Shown in pieces: positions 56,098 through 64,000 of a DNA stretch of 64,000 nucleotides. This DNA is from UBA10649 sp963700745. GTDB lineage: Bacteria; Actinomycetota; Actinomycetes; S36-B12. The stretch's first letter is position 1, and each line of letters starts with the position of its first letter. The notes beneath the pieces are model-generated. The model did not search any database. It saw only the letters and a list, made by a program, of their open reading frames with translations, and had not been told where the DNA came from. Location of the stretch: positions 620,001 to 684,000 of the forward strand of contig CAVOYT010000013.1 of NCBI GenBank assembly GCA_963700745.1, given 5' to 3'. The position numbers and the translations under genes were made by a program.

Positions 56098-56772
56098 ATG
56101 GACCGCGACGACGCCGCATACAAGGGCCAGCGTGAGTACACCCCGCTCTTCCTCAAGATCTACGACCGCCTGATTCTTGGCTTCTTCGCGCCCGTCGTGT
56201 GGCGGTGCCCGGCGACTCGCCTCGTGGACGGGTACCGGCGTCACCTCGGCCACCGGCACCTGGATGTGGGTCCTGGAACTGGCTACTTCCTGGCACGAGC
56301 CGGGATCCCTGACCGCCGATCGGTCACCCTCCTCGACCCAAACCTGAACGTCCTCGAGTATGCGTCCCGGCGGTTGCAGCGGCTGGACATTACGACCGTG
56401 GAGGCGGACGTCTGCAAGCCACTCCCGGTCGACGGCCCGTTCGACTCCGCTGCGCTCAACGGCGTGCTCCATTGCCTGCCGGGACCGCTCCCGCGCAAGG
56501 CTGCCGCCATCGCCAACGTGGCCGCGGTCCTTGCCCCGACCGGAGTCCTCTTCGGTGCAACGATCCTCGGGGACTCCGGGCACAACACGCGGCTGTCCCG
56601 CAGCGTTCTCAAAGCCAACAACCGGCGAGGCACCTTCGACAACCTGGGTGACACCCAGGATGGTCTCCGCGAGATCCTCGAGGCATCGTTTGAGCAGGTG
56701 GAGCTGGAGACCATCGGCTCGATGGCCGTCTTCGCCGCCAGCGGCCCCGTGACCGGAGGAGCTGTGTGGTGA
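56098..56772 (+). CDS. Class I SAM-dependent methyltransferase
   Basis: 224-aa Rossmann methyltransferase: motif I HLDVGPGTGYFLARAG, acidic residue of motif II in VTLLDPNLNVLEYA, EADVCKPLPVDGPFDSAALN and LPGPLPRKAAAIANVAAVLAPTGVLFGATIL. N-terminal YTPLFLKIYDRLILGFFAP is hydrophobic and shared with methyltransferases acting on small lipids or quinone-like molecules. GGAGGGG precedes ATG 56098. Substrate unknown. Ends at a terminator. Confidence 0.9.
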   Translation: MDRDDAAYKGQREYTPLFLKIYDRLILGFFAPVVWRCPATRLVDGYRRHLGHRHLDVGPGTGYFLARAGIPDRRSVTLLDPNLNVLEYASRRLQRLDITTVEADVCKPLPVDGPFDSAALNGVLHCLPGPLPRKAAAIANVAAVLAPTGVLFGATILGDSGHNTRLSRSVLKANNRRGTFDNLGDTQDGLREILEASFEQVELETIGSMAVFAASGPVTGGAVW

Positions 56773-56879
56773 TCATGAGGGGGCCGCGCTCGTTTGTCAC
56801 GGGACGGACGCGCCTTCTCAAGCCGTTGGATGCCCCCAACTCGCGCCTAGGGCAAGGCCGGAAACGACGAAAGGATCGG

Positions 56880-56921
56880 TCCGGGGGTCCCACCAGGCCG
56901 CAGCCCGATGAGACCCCCGGA
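56880..56921. terminator. Hairpin terminator after methyltransferase
   Basis: Perfect 10-bp arms TCCGGGGGTC and GACCCCCGGA around a 22-nt loop, between the convergent methyltransferase and the minus-strand membrane protein gene. Confidence 0.65.
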
Positions 56922-56942
56922 AGAGATCGTTCGGTTGTCAGG

Positions 56943-57410
56943 TCACCCCGCCTGCATCAGTAGCTGACTCGTGTCCGTGACCTGGGAGAACTGCCGTGTC
57001 ACCGCGCTGCGTGCGGCGACGTTGACGGCTTGCAGGTCCAGTGTGGACAAGGGTCGGCCCTTGCGGAGCGAGGGATTCCAGTCGCTGCATCGCGGCGTCG
57101 GAAGCCACTCGCGCCACCTGATCGCGCACCGTCTCCGCGAGGCGTCACGGGAATGCCGTGGACGTGAACCGCACCGTCCGCGCCGAGGACGACGAACAGG
57201 CCCTTCATGATCCGCTCGAGCTCCTCCTCGGTCAGGTCGAGCGACGTCCGAGACGACCGAGTCGGTCCGACCCTGAGTCCAGCGGACAAAGACAACCATC
57301 CCTGCTGCGAGAACCGCGATCGCGACGATGACAGCTGCCAGCCAGGGGTTCTTCGACAGCGCGCGCGCCTGAGCCTTCAGATCGGCGGGAATCTGGCGGG
57401 TGGGCACCAT
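56943..57410 (-). CDS. Small membrane-anchored hypothetical protein (several frameshifts)
   Basis: Reconstructed across frames: MVPTRQIPADLKAQARAL, one membrane helix (WLAAVIVAIAVLAAGMVVFV), an extracytoplasmic segment with LDLTEEELERIMKGLFVVL and GADGAVHVHGIPVTP, VARVASDAAMQRLESL and the end AVTRQFSQVTDTSQLLMQAG. About 155 aa when repaired; at least three one-base shifts. No family recognised. Transcribed away from the 54-aa ORF. Confidence 0.5.
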   Translation of the reverse strand: MVPTRQIPADLKAQARALSKNPWLAAVIVAIAVLAAGMVVFVRWTQGRTDSVVSDVARPDRGGARADHEGPVRRPRRGRCGSRPRHSRDASRRRCAIRWREWLPTPRCSDWNPSLRKGRPLSTLDLQAVNVAARSAVTRQFSQVTDTSQLLMQAG

Positions 57411-57482
57411 GGTCCGCTGTCTCGCTCCGTCATCAAGCGAGGGTCGGGAGTACCTTGAAAGAGACTCCGAGAGAGGAGCGCG

Positions 57483-57647
57483 ATGGCCGATCAGATCCAG
57501 CCCGCTGCCGAACCGCTTCTCACACCGCCGCATCAGACCAATGTCTTGGACTTCCTGTGCCCGGCGGGCGGTGCTGCTGAGTTCGACCGGACTCCAGGCA
57601 TGTTCGGGCCGAAGCCGCACTACTCAGCGAATCGTTCGACGAAGTAG
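57483..57647 (+). CDS. 54-aa small protein with strong ribosome site
   Basis: ATG preceded by AGAGGAGCGCG encodes MADQIQPAAEPLLTPP, then NVLDFLCPAGGAAEFDRTPG and a C-terminal PHYSANRSTK. No membrane segment. The ribosome site and compositional balance support translation; no family is recognised. Confidence 0.5.
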   Translation: MADQIQPAAEPLLTPPHQTNVLDFLCPAGGAAEFDRTPGMFGPKPHYSANRSTK

Positions 57648-57750
57648 CAGAGGGTCGGCGCTGACTCGCAGCGTCGACCTTGCGGTACACACCGCTGGGA
57701 CTCGAAGCCGAGGTCTCGGGTAGTCATGCTCGACCCAAGGGGGGCACAGG

Positions 57751-58420
57751 ATGAACCTTTCAACATTCGTGATCGCAACGGCGGCCGCAGGTACGGCGGT
57801 TGTTCTGTCTGCATGCGGAGGCGCGACATCGGGAACTCAGTCGGTGACCGCGACGCCAACCGTCGTCGTCGCTGCACCAACGACGTCCGCCGAGCCCACG
57901 CCGACCGCCGGGCGAGCGGAGTCCGCCGAGTCGACGCCCACGGCCGCGCCGGCGACGTCAGCCGAGGCTATGCCGACCTCCGAGCCCGCGTCGGTCTCGC
58001 AGGTCAACGCCGCGGAGAAGGCGGCGTCCTACCTGGCGTACGCGGCCTTCAGTCGGGACGGCTTGATCAAGCAGTTGGAGTTCGAGGGCTTCTCGAAGGC
58101 GGATGCTGACCTACGGCACGGACGCCGTGGACGCGAACTGGAGCGAGCAGGCCGCGCTGAAAGCAGCGGACTACCTGGATACCGCGGCGTTCAGTCGCAA
58201 GGGACTTATCAAGCAGTTGGAGTTCGAGGGCTTCTCGAAGGCGGATGCGACCTACGGCACGAACGCGGTGGACGCGAACTGGGACGAGCAGGCCGCGCTG
58301 AAGGCGGCGGAGTACCTGGATACCGGGGCGTTCTCGCGTCGCGGACTGATCGACCAGTTGGAGTTCGAGGGCTTCTCCACGTCCCAGGCGGCGTACGGCG
58401 TCGCGTCTGCGGGCCTGTAG
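57751..58420 (+). CDS. Ltp-family repeat lipoprotein (one frameshift)
   Basis: About 222 aa. Lipoprotein signal with LSACG (Cys22), a Thr/Ala/Pro/Ser-rich tether to about residue 85, then three 47-residue repeats: YLDTAAFSRKGLIKQLEFEG, FSKADATYGT and AVDANWSEQAA. This is the Ltp (host cell surface-exposed lipoprotein) repeat; a phage-borne Ltp in Streptococcus blocks superinfection, while chromosomal ones are mostly uncharacterised. An extra T at about 58108 breaks repeat 1, shown by comparison with repeat 2. AAGGGGGG precedes the ATG. Confidence 0.85.
58009..58417 (+). repeat. Three tandem 141-bp coding repeats
   Basis: Units at 58009-58150, 58151-58291 and 58292-58417 (last one truncated), each encoding one 47-residue Ltp repeat. 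The core CAGTTGGAGTTCGAGGGCTT is identical in all three, so the units were duplicated recently or are kept alike by recombination. Confidence 0.9.
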
Positions 58421-58668
58421 TCCCTGCGCCAACGTGTTTCCCGCCTTCCCTGGCCTGCCATGGCTGGTCAGCCTCCACCCCGAGTGCCACGGTGATGACC
58501 CCCAAGGCCTCGCCGTCAGCGACACCTCCGATTTGCGTCGCTGCGACGACGCCCACGCTCGGCTCTTCACGCACCTCAACGAGGTCGGATTCCACGATGC
58601 ACGAACACTGGGTGAGCGGGGAGCTGCTCGACGTCGAGCCGGGCGGTGACACGCTCCGGATGTGACAG
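58421..58668 (+). other. Non-coding stretch with a relic 3' end of a small gene
   Basis: No supported full gene. The end (58597-58665) encodes MHEHWVSGELLDVEPGG and a stop, matching the tail of the 90-aa gene at 59202 (HEHRVSGDLLDVDP), and is likewise followed directly by a hairpin. It looks like the 3' remnant of a second copy. Confidence 0.5.
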
Positions 58669-58698
58669 AACCCCGACCCGCTAGTGCGGGCCGGGGTT
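58669..58698 (+). terminator. Hairpin terminator
   Basis: Arms AACCCCGACCCGC and GCGGGCCGGGGTT (one mismatch) with TAGT loop, followed by CCCTC. Related in sequence to the hairpin at 59476. Confidence 0.75.
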
Positions 58699-58724
58699 CC
58701 CTCTCACCTGCGAGGTGTCGCGAC

Positions 58725-58748
58725 AGCTGGCGTACTAGCTGGCGTACC
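58725..58748. repeat. Tandem 12-bp repeat
   Basis: AGCTGGCGTACT followed at once by AGCTGGCGTACC, in the gap between two small genes. Meaning unknown. Confidence 0.5.
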
Positions 58749-58794
58749 TCGGTGCCAGCCTCAATCGATTGGCCGTCAACGTGGCCATTAGGAA

Positions 58795-59094
58795 TCAGAT
58801 GGCACGCCAGATCTCGTCGTGAACAGATCCGGGGATGAAGCTGTCGGCGGCCTTCGCCAGCATCTCCACGTAGGTGGGATCGGTCATGAGCGACATCATC
58901 ATGGCGTCGAAGTCCGCCAAGCTCTCGTGGCGCGTCGACCAGCCGATGCGGTTGGGGTTCCCCCCAATAGGCATAGCGACCGCCACCTCCGCGCCCGTCT
59001 TCGTGGTGATGTAAGCGCCGATTTCCTTCGCGAAGGTGAGCGTGCTGGCGAGCTTGCCGGGAGCGATGGCGGCGGTTCGGTAGAAGGCGATCAT
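58795..59094 (-). CDS. Conserved hypothetical, possible ferredoxin-like (Dabb/NIPSNAP-type) protein
   Basis: 99 aa: MIAFYRTAAIAPGKLASTL, FAKEIGAYITTKTGAEV, GWSTRHESLADFDAMM and FIPGSVHDEIWRAI. The beta-alpha pattern and the W-rich middle strand suggest a dimeric alpha/beta barrel like NIPSNAP or Dabb proteins; not certain. GGAGGAACC precedes ATG 59094. Confidence 0.7.
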   Translation of the reverse strand: MIAFYRTAAIAPGKLASTLTFAKEIGAYITTKTGAEVAVAMPIGGNPNRIGWSTRHESLADFDAMMMSLMTDPTYVEMLAKAADSFIPGSVHDEIWRAI

Positions 59095-59201
59095 GGTTCC
59101 TCCAGAGGGACAGCTGCCCACGCGATTTGCGGGGTTGCTCGTTGCCCGGTAACGGTGAGTTGAGGCTTACCTAAGCTCTCCGCGTTCGCGAGGCTACGCC
59201 C

Positions 59202-59473
59202 ATGAGCGGCGGCGCGCCAGACCCCAGGTGTGAGCCGTCCCACCCTTGCGCCGTCATCGCCCGCGCCCCCGCACCACTGGGCTGCGCCGCGCCGTTCCCC
59301 GTCGAGACCAACTGGTGGCCGGGCACCCTGCTTGCCTGGCGGTGGATCGACCGCGAATGGCGCACATGGACCGCACTGGTGCGCTACCAGCGAGACGGAC
59401 TGATGCACGAGCACCGGTGAGCGGGGACCTGCTTGACGTCGATCCGGTCGGCGAGATGGTGCTTCGGACGTGA
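59202..59473 (+). CDS. Small hypothetical protein (frameshift near end)
   Basis: About 90 aa after adding one G near 59416: MSGGAPDPRCEPSHPC, NWWPGTLLAWRWIDREWRTW, TALVRYQRDGLMHEHRVSG and DLLDVDPVGEMVLRT. Trp-rich core, no membrane segment. The tail is shared with the relic at 58597. GCGAGG lies 8 nt before the ATG. Ends 2 nt before a strong hairpin. Function unknown. Confidence 0.55.
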
Positions 59474-59475
59474 CG

Positions 59476-59507
59476 GGACCCCGATCCGCTCGTGCGGGTC
59501 GGGGTCC
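59476..59507 (+). terminator. Hairpin terminator
   Basis: Arms GGACCCCGATCCGC and GCGGGTCGGGGTCC (one G-T pair) with TCGT loop, immediately after the small hypothetical gene; near-copy of the hairpin at 58669. Confidence 0.8.
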
Positions 59508-59539
59508 GGTCGGGTGTGCGCGATTGCCGGTGTGGAGGG

Positions 59540-59764
59540 CTAGGAGATCGCGACGGTCTCCACGGTGGTGCTGTCGATTACCCCGTCCGGGCCGTCGTCC
59601 ACCGTCGTGGTGACGGTCTTGCTATCACGCATGTACGTGTAGGTGATGGTGGTGATTCGAGTGTCCTCCTCGAGGATGTCGGTGTCGATGCGTCCGCGCT
59701 GGTCGTACGTCACCTGTCGAGTGGTGGTGCTGTCCCAGGAGTCGTCGCCGTCGAGGCGTTCCAT
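59540..59764 (-). CDS. Short protein resembling an Asp-rich surface-repeat fragment
   Basis: 74 aa: MERLDGDDSWDSTTTRQVTY, DTDILEEDTRITTITYTYM, TTTVDDGPDGVIDSTTV. The D-rich 'GD..DSTT..YTY' pattern resembles RHS/dystroglycan-like surface repeats, and may be a fragment of a larger lost protein. GGGGAA lies 10 nt before the ATG. Whether it is expressed is unclear. Confidence 0.4.
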   Translation of the reverse strand: MERLDGDDSWDSTTTRQVTYDQRGRIDTDILEEDTRITTITYTYMRDSKTVTTTVDDGPDGVIDSTTVETVAIS

Positions 59765-60163
59765 ACGGTTGGTGTTCCCCTTCGTGGGGCGCCTCAACCG
59801 GAACAGCCGTGCCCTACTCCTGCGCAGGCGTCCCCGGGATGTGAGATTCCGGCGCTCTACGTTGCGAAGGGCGCGTCGATTGTGAGGGGCAATCGGATCG
59901 GTACTGCGATGCACGTCCCGTCGAGGGAGTCGGGACTGGAACAACGTCATGTTCGACCCCGGCCACGACGGCTAGTTCCTCACCGGGCGCAAGAACCTCC
60001 TCGACATCAGCAAGAGCCGACTCCTCGAGGACCCACGCCCCGGAGAATGGGCTCGCCCCACGAAGGAACCGAACCAGTACCCGTGCCGACCGACATGTAC
60101 GAGCTGGCGTGATGTCGTGTTGAGGTTGAGTGTGAGCGGGCACCACTAAGCGCCCGGGGGTCG
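59765..60163. other. Stretch without a supportable gene
   Basis: Long open frames exist on both strands but none has a ribosome site, family match or consistent codon bias. The plus strand shows isolated protein-like segments in different frames, possibly a decayed gene. I see no clear RNA or operator here. Confidence 0.4.
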
Positions 60164-61024
60164 TCACCGGATGCGGGTGGGTGGCGTGCAGCCCATTCCG
60201 CGGCGGGTGTTCCTCTTGCTGAAGGCATCCACCTGAGCGACGATGAGTTGACCGCGGTACTTGGCAGGTGGCTTGTAGGTGTCCGTCCGCTTGCCAAAGC
60301 CGAACGGACTTCCGCCGTCAGCGCCGACCCCCCCTGGCACAGCTACCTGCCGGTAGTTGCCGTCCGCCTCCTGCACGTACCACGTCACCTGATACCAGGT
60401 CACCGGACTAGCCAGCGACCACTTGCCGTAGGAGATCACCTTGCTGAGCGGGCGACCGACGCGAGGCGTGCCGGTCCACCTCGGCGACTTCACCGGCTTC
60501 ACGTTCAAGTGGCCCTGTGCTGCGTCGACGGGCAGCAGCTTTGGGCAGATCTGGCTCAGCGGCCCCTGCTTGACATATCGACCGCACCCACGCGGATTCG
60601 GCGTCTCGCTGCCGTCGGCAGGCCTGATCGTCAGCTCGAGTCTCTGCCGCGGCACTGACTCGTCCCGCTGAACAGGTCCCACTCCGTAGGCCACGCATGC
60701 CGGCACCCAGTCATAGACGGTATAGACATCCGTCGCGCCGACATTGCGTTCAAAGCGCAAGAGTTCGAAGCCGCCCATCCCCTCGGACTCCGCACCGCCG
60801 ATTCCGTTGAGATGTCCGTCGGCGTAGGCCGCATGCGTGTCGCAGCCTTCTCCGACGGTGAAGTTGATGGTGTCCCCTGGCACCGCGGTCGCAGTGACCG
60901 TCGCGGTGTCGCAGTTGAACACTACGTCCACGGTCTCCGCGCCAGCGGGCGATGCGACCGTCACTGTCGCGCCGACTACCAGCGCCGCCGTCACCACGAT
61001 TCTGAGGATCGTCCCCGCCGACAT
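60164..61024 (-). CDS. Secreted hypothetical protein
   Basis: 286-aa exported protein: signal peptide 1-29 (IVVTAALVVGATVTVASPAGA), a N-terminal beta domain (DVVFNCDTATVTATAVPGD, paired Cys), a Cys-containing middle (VPACVAYGVGP, PRGCGRYVKQ) and a C-terminal Ig-like unit (SPRWTGTPRVGRPLSKV, SYGKWSLASPVTWYQVTWYV). The last unit resembles the C-terminal units of the two secreted proteins at 45518-48340. ATG 61024 preceded by AGGGTG. Function unknown. Confidence 0.75.
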   Translation of the reverse strand: MSAGTILRIVVTAALVVGATVTVASPAGAETVDVVFNCDTATVTATAVPGDTINFTVGEGCDTHAAYADGHLNGIGGAESEGMGGFELLRFERNVGATDVYTVYDWVPACVAYGVGPVQRDESVPRQRLELTIRPADGSETPNPRGCGRYVKQGPLSQICPKLLPVDAAQGHLNVKPVKSPRWTGTPRVGRPLSKVISYGKWSLASPVTWYQVTWYVQEADGNYRQVAVPGGVGADGGSPFGFGKRTDTYKPPAKYRGQLIVAQVDAFSKRNTRRGMGCTPPTRIR

Positions 61025-61121
61025 GACCCGCACCCTAGCGGGATCCCCACCGCATCACCACGGCAATGAAATGGGCGGTCAGAGCCTCCTCACGCGGATC
61101 GCGCCAATCCTGATCACTCGC

Positions 61122-64000
61122 TCAGAGCAGCAGGTGACCAGCCTGATCCATCAGGGCTCGACCCGCCTGGCGTCCGGACTCCACCATGCGGTCGAGCTGG
61201 TGGAACTCCAGCAGACCCACGCCCATCGATGATGGCGTCACGACGATCGCGCCCGCCGCCGTTGCCTCGACCACGGCTCCTCCGCTGCCGATGAACAGTG
61301 AGCGCATGAGCGTCTCGCCGAGGGCGGGCACCTGGTCACGGGCGACCGATCCTTGTCGCGACCTTCTGGCCGCCACCCGAGCCCCCTCCCATGCCGATGT
61401 TCACGGCGACGATCGGGCCCTCGTCACGCTCGGTCAGCAGGTGCACTGGGAGGTTGTCGAGGACTCCTCCATCGACGAGCAGTCGCGAGCCATCCGGACG
61501 GGGCGGGAACAAGCCAGGGATGCTCAGCGAGCTCATCACTGCTGAGGACAGGTCCCCGGTGCGATGGACGTACGGAGTCCGGGTCTGGAGATCGGTGCTC
61601 ACGCACCGGAACATGCGGGGCAGCTCCTCGATGTGAATGCCAGTCAGCCGGCGGCGCAACGCGCGCTCCGTGCGACGACCCTTGACGAGCGACACCGTTG
61701 GGATGGTGTAGTCGTTGTAGGGGTTGGAGCGGACGAACTCCTCGTAGCTCAAGTCGATGGCCGTCTGCGCGTCGTAGCCGCGCGCGTAGGTCGCCGCGAC
61801 GATGGAGCCCAGGCTCGCGCCCGCCACGCGATCGACCGCGACTCCGGCCGCCTCGAGTTCCACCAGTACGCCGAGGTGGGCGAAGGCGCGGGCGCCGCCG
61901 CCAGCCATCACCACGCCTACCGATCGACCGGCGATCCGGGCCGCCAGCGGTCGCAGCCCCGAGGAGAGGTCCCCCGTTGCCTGCGTGATCCGGTACGGGT
62001 CGAGGGCGGACTGCCACGCACGAACGGTCTCCCCGGGCGGCGCGGGCCCGACCAGGACCACATCGGCGCCGACGCGGTCGAGCGGAGCAGCCGAAGGAAC
62101 GGCGGCAGTCAGCCGCGGCCACGAGGACAACGAGGTCTGCCTGCCGCAGGCAGGTGCTCCACCATTCCTCGTCGGGGTCCCCAGCGACGAGGAGGACGCG
62201 GTCGCTGTCTCGCTCTGCGCGTTCGAGGCCGACTGGGTCGACACGCCCGGGCCTGGCCACGCGCAGATGGGGTTCCAGGTGCTGGGCGAGGGCCGACTCG
62301 ACGGCCTCGACCGGCGCACCACGGTGCATCGCCACCACCCCGATGAGTCGCGGACGCGGAGTCCGCCCGGGTGGTGCGGGCGCAGCGGCCTGAATCTGCT
62401 CGGCGAGCACCCCCGTCAGGGCGCGCAGGGCTCGGCTGTCGTTGGTCACGACTTCCTCGAAGAGGGCGTGGGACACGCGCAGGAGATGGCTGTCGCGGCG
62501 AGCCCTGATCGCCGCCGAACGCACCCCGCCGGTGAGGAGGGCCAGTTCTCCCAGGACAGCTCCCGCCCCCAGCTGTCGGATGACGTTGCCGTCCCGTTCG
62601 ACATCCATGAGCCCGGCGGTGATGACGTACGCGTCCTCCGCTGGATCCCCGGCGTCGAACAGGAGATCGCCGCCGTGCACGACCACCGGGGTCGCCGACG
62701 ACTCCAACCGCGCGCGGACCTCCGGCGGCAGCCGCGAGATCAGGGCCGTACCGGACAGGGAGGTGCTGGTCCCGTTGCTCCTCTCATCGACAGGGGGCGC
62801 AAGAACGGTCGGTGGCCGACCCGACGACTCGTCCGCATCTTCAGCCGGCGCCTCGACCCGTCCCACGAACGCGGCCACCACCGCGGTCAGCGCGAAGCAC
62901 ACCGCGCTGAAGACCCACCCGCTCCTGAGACTGTCGACCGTCGACGTCGGCGACGGCGTGCCGATGATGACCACGAGAATCGCGATACCGAGGACGCCGC
63001 CGATCTGACGCGCACTGGAGTTGACCGCCGACGCCGTTGCGAATCGCCCTCCTGGGACCGCGGCCAGGGCGGCGCTGCCGAGAACCGGGAGCGTGGCACC
63101 GACGCCAATGCCGGACAGCACCTGTCCCGGCAGCCAGGCGCCCCAGAAATCAGGAGTCACCTCCACCCGCGCGACGTACCAGACGTACGCAAGTGCCCAG
63201 ACAATCGCACCCGGGACGATGACCAGGCGGTATCCGCGTGTCTGCGCCAGGGGTCCGAGGAGTGCTGCCAGCACTGCCGCCACAAGGGCTCCGGGCACGA
63301 CGGCCAGGCCTGAGACGAGGATCGAGTATCCCCACACGTACTGCAGCCACAGGATGTTGGTCAGCAGGTAGGCGTAGAAGCCCACGCCGGCGACGATGGT
63401 CGCGAGATTGCCCACGACGAACGATCGGATTCGAAGCAGCGCCGGATCGATCAGCGGGGACCGGTGTCGTCGCGAACTCTGCACGAAAGCGGCGAGCAGC
63501 ACGAGCGAGGCGGCAAAGCACGCAAGGGTCGCTGGACTTGTCCACCCCCAGTCGCCGCCCTTGACGATGCCCAACGTCAGGGCCCCGAGCATCACGGCCG
63601 AGAGGGCCGCCCCCGCGAGGTCGGGAAGCCGGCGACGGCCGGGCGCCCGACTCTCCACGAGCAGTCGGCGCCCAGCCCACAGCGCCGCGATGCCGAACGG
63701 CAGGTTCACCAGGAAGGCCCAGCGCCAGTCACCCCATTCGACGAGAGCTCCGCCGATCGGCGGGCCGAGACCCGCCGCGAGGGCGGCGGCGGCGCCCCAG
63801 AGGCCGACCGCGTGCGATCTCCTCTCCTTGGGGAAGGCCTCCACGACCAGTGCCAGCGATGCCGGCACGAGCATGGCCGCGCCCAGTGCCTGCACGACCC
63901 GGAAGGCCACGAGCATTCCCACGCTGGGGGCCAGGGCGCACAGCACCGACGCGACGGTGAAGACGAGGACGCCGTTGGTGAACGTACGACGACGCCCGAC
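61122..64000 (-). CDS. MFS transporter-cNMP-binding-patatin fusion, 5' partial (two frameshifts)
   Basis: Multi-domain protein whose start lies beyond the window. Visible order: DHA2-type MFS transporter (from GRRRTFTNGVLVFTVAS through many helices to about 62850), cyclic-nucleotide-binding domain (GDLLFDAGDPAEDAYVITAG, GAGAVLGELALLTGGVRSA), and a patatin/NTE phospholipase domain with oxyanion GGGARAFAHLG, nucleophile GASLGS and DGGVLDN. Extra bases near 62110 and 61370 break the frame; the tail ends ALMDQAGHLLL. The same transporter-NTE architecture is known from mycobacteria. Lipid export coupled to hydrolysis is inference. Confidence 0.85.

Noticed and set aside
57751..58420. CRISPR or DNA-level regulatory repeat
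   Set aside because: The 141-bp period is in codon phase and encodes a known protein repeat; there are no short spaced repeats anywhere that fit a CRISPR array.
59492..60112. 206-aa plus-strand open frame
   Set aside because: Starts in a terminator hairpin, low-complexity Arg/Pro-rich product, no ribosome site or family.
53698..61100. Integrated phage or conjugative element bounded by tRNA-Val(GAC)
   Set aside because: No integrase, structural or conjugation gene and no direct repeat of the tRNA 3' end was found.

Overview
The window is high-GC DNA from an actinomycete (Actinomycetota). Evidence: the pgsA-acyltransferase-pimA-(hypothetical)-pdxS-pdxT-yebC-ruvCAB-yajC-secD-secF-apt-rel order, the cyclophilin-DUF349 pair, the nusB-efp-pepP-aro-mltG-ruvX-alaS block, phosphatidylinositol mannoside genes, an ANTAR response regulator, a DUF5302 protein, many GTG starts, and a palindromic SOS box upstream of ruvC. 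I cannot name the genus.

Layout. 1-4350: livMGF of a branched-chain amino acid type ABC transporter, then on the other strand its likely binding lipoprotein, whose two halves are in circularly permuted order, and an ANTAR response regulator. 4410-5052: a short class-I tRNA with a Leu CAA anticodon and a small lipoprotein. 5049-22263 (minus): nusB, efp, pepP, aroQ-aroB-aroK-aroC-aroE, mltG, ruvX, alaS, rarA, a HAD hydrolase, a GNAT protein, aspS, hisS and an MBL-fold hydrolase, mostly joined by 4-nt overlaps. 22373-24506 (plus): cyclophilin and DUF349 protein. 24517-40100 (minus): rel, apt, secF, secD, yajC, ruvBAC, a WS/DGAT acyltransferase, yebC, pdxT, pdxS, a membrane protein, pimA, PIM acyltransferase and pgsA. 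40222-45410: an EF-G2-like GTPase on plus, then cupin, HIT, thrS and tRNA-Val(CAC) on minus. 45518-48340: two secreted Ig-like paralogues, the second badly frameshifted. 48395-53770: pabC-pabB, tRNA-Gly, tRNA-Cys, DUF5302, an aromatic-acid-exporter-like membrane protein, a di-iron (flavodiiron-like) MBL-GGDEF signalling protein, and tRNA-Val(GAC).

From 53771 to about 61020 lies an accessory-looking stretch: gene remnants, a PadR regulator coupled to a HAAS-domain membrane protein, a methyltransferase, an Ltp-repeat lipoprotein, several small hypotheticals and strong hairpin terminators. The right end carries a giant MFS-cNMP-patatin fusion cut by the window edge.

Caveat for every reader: many clearly essential genes (aroB, pepP, secD, secF, thrS, pimA, pdxT, mltG) are broken by single-base insertions or deletions, often in short C/G runs, while their reading frames and operon overlaps are restored by correcting one base. 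I treat these as probable consensus errors and give the full gene spans; nucleotide-level claims near those points are weaker.
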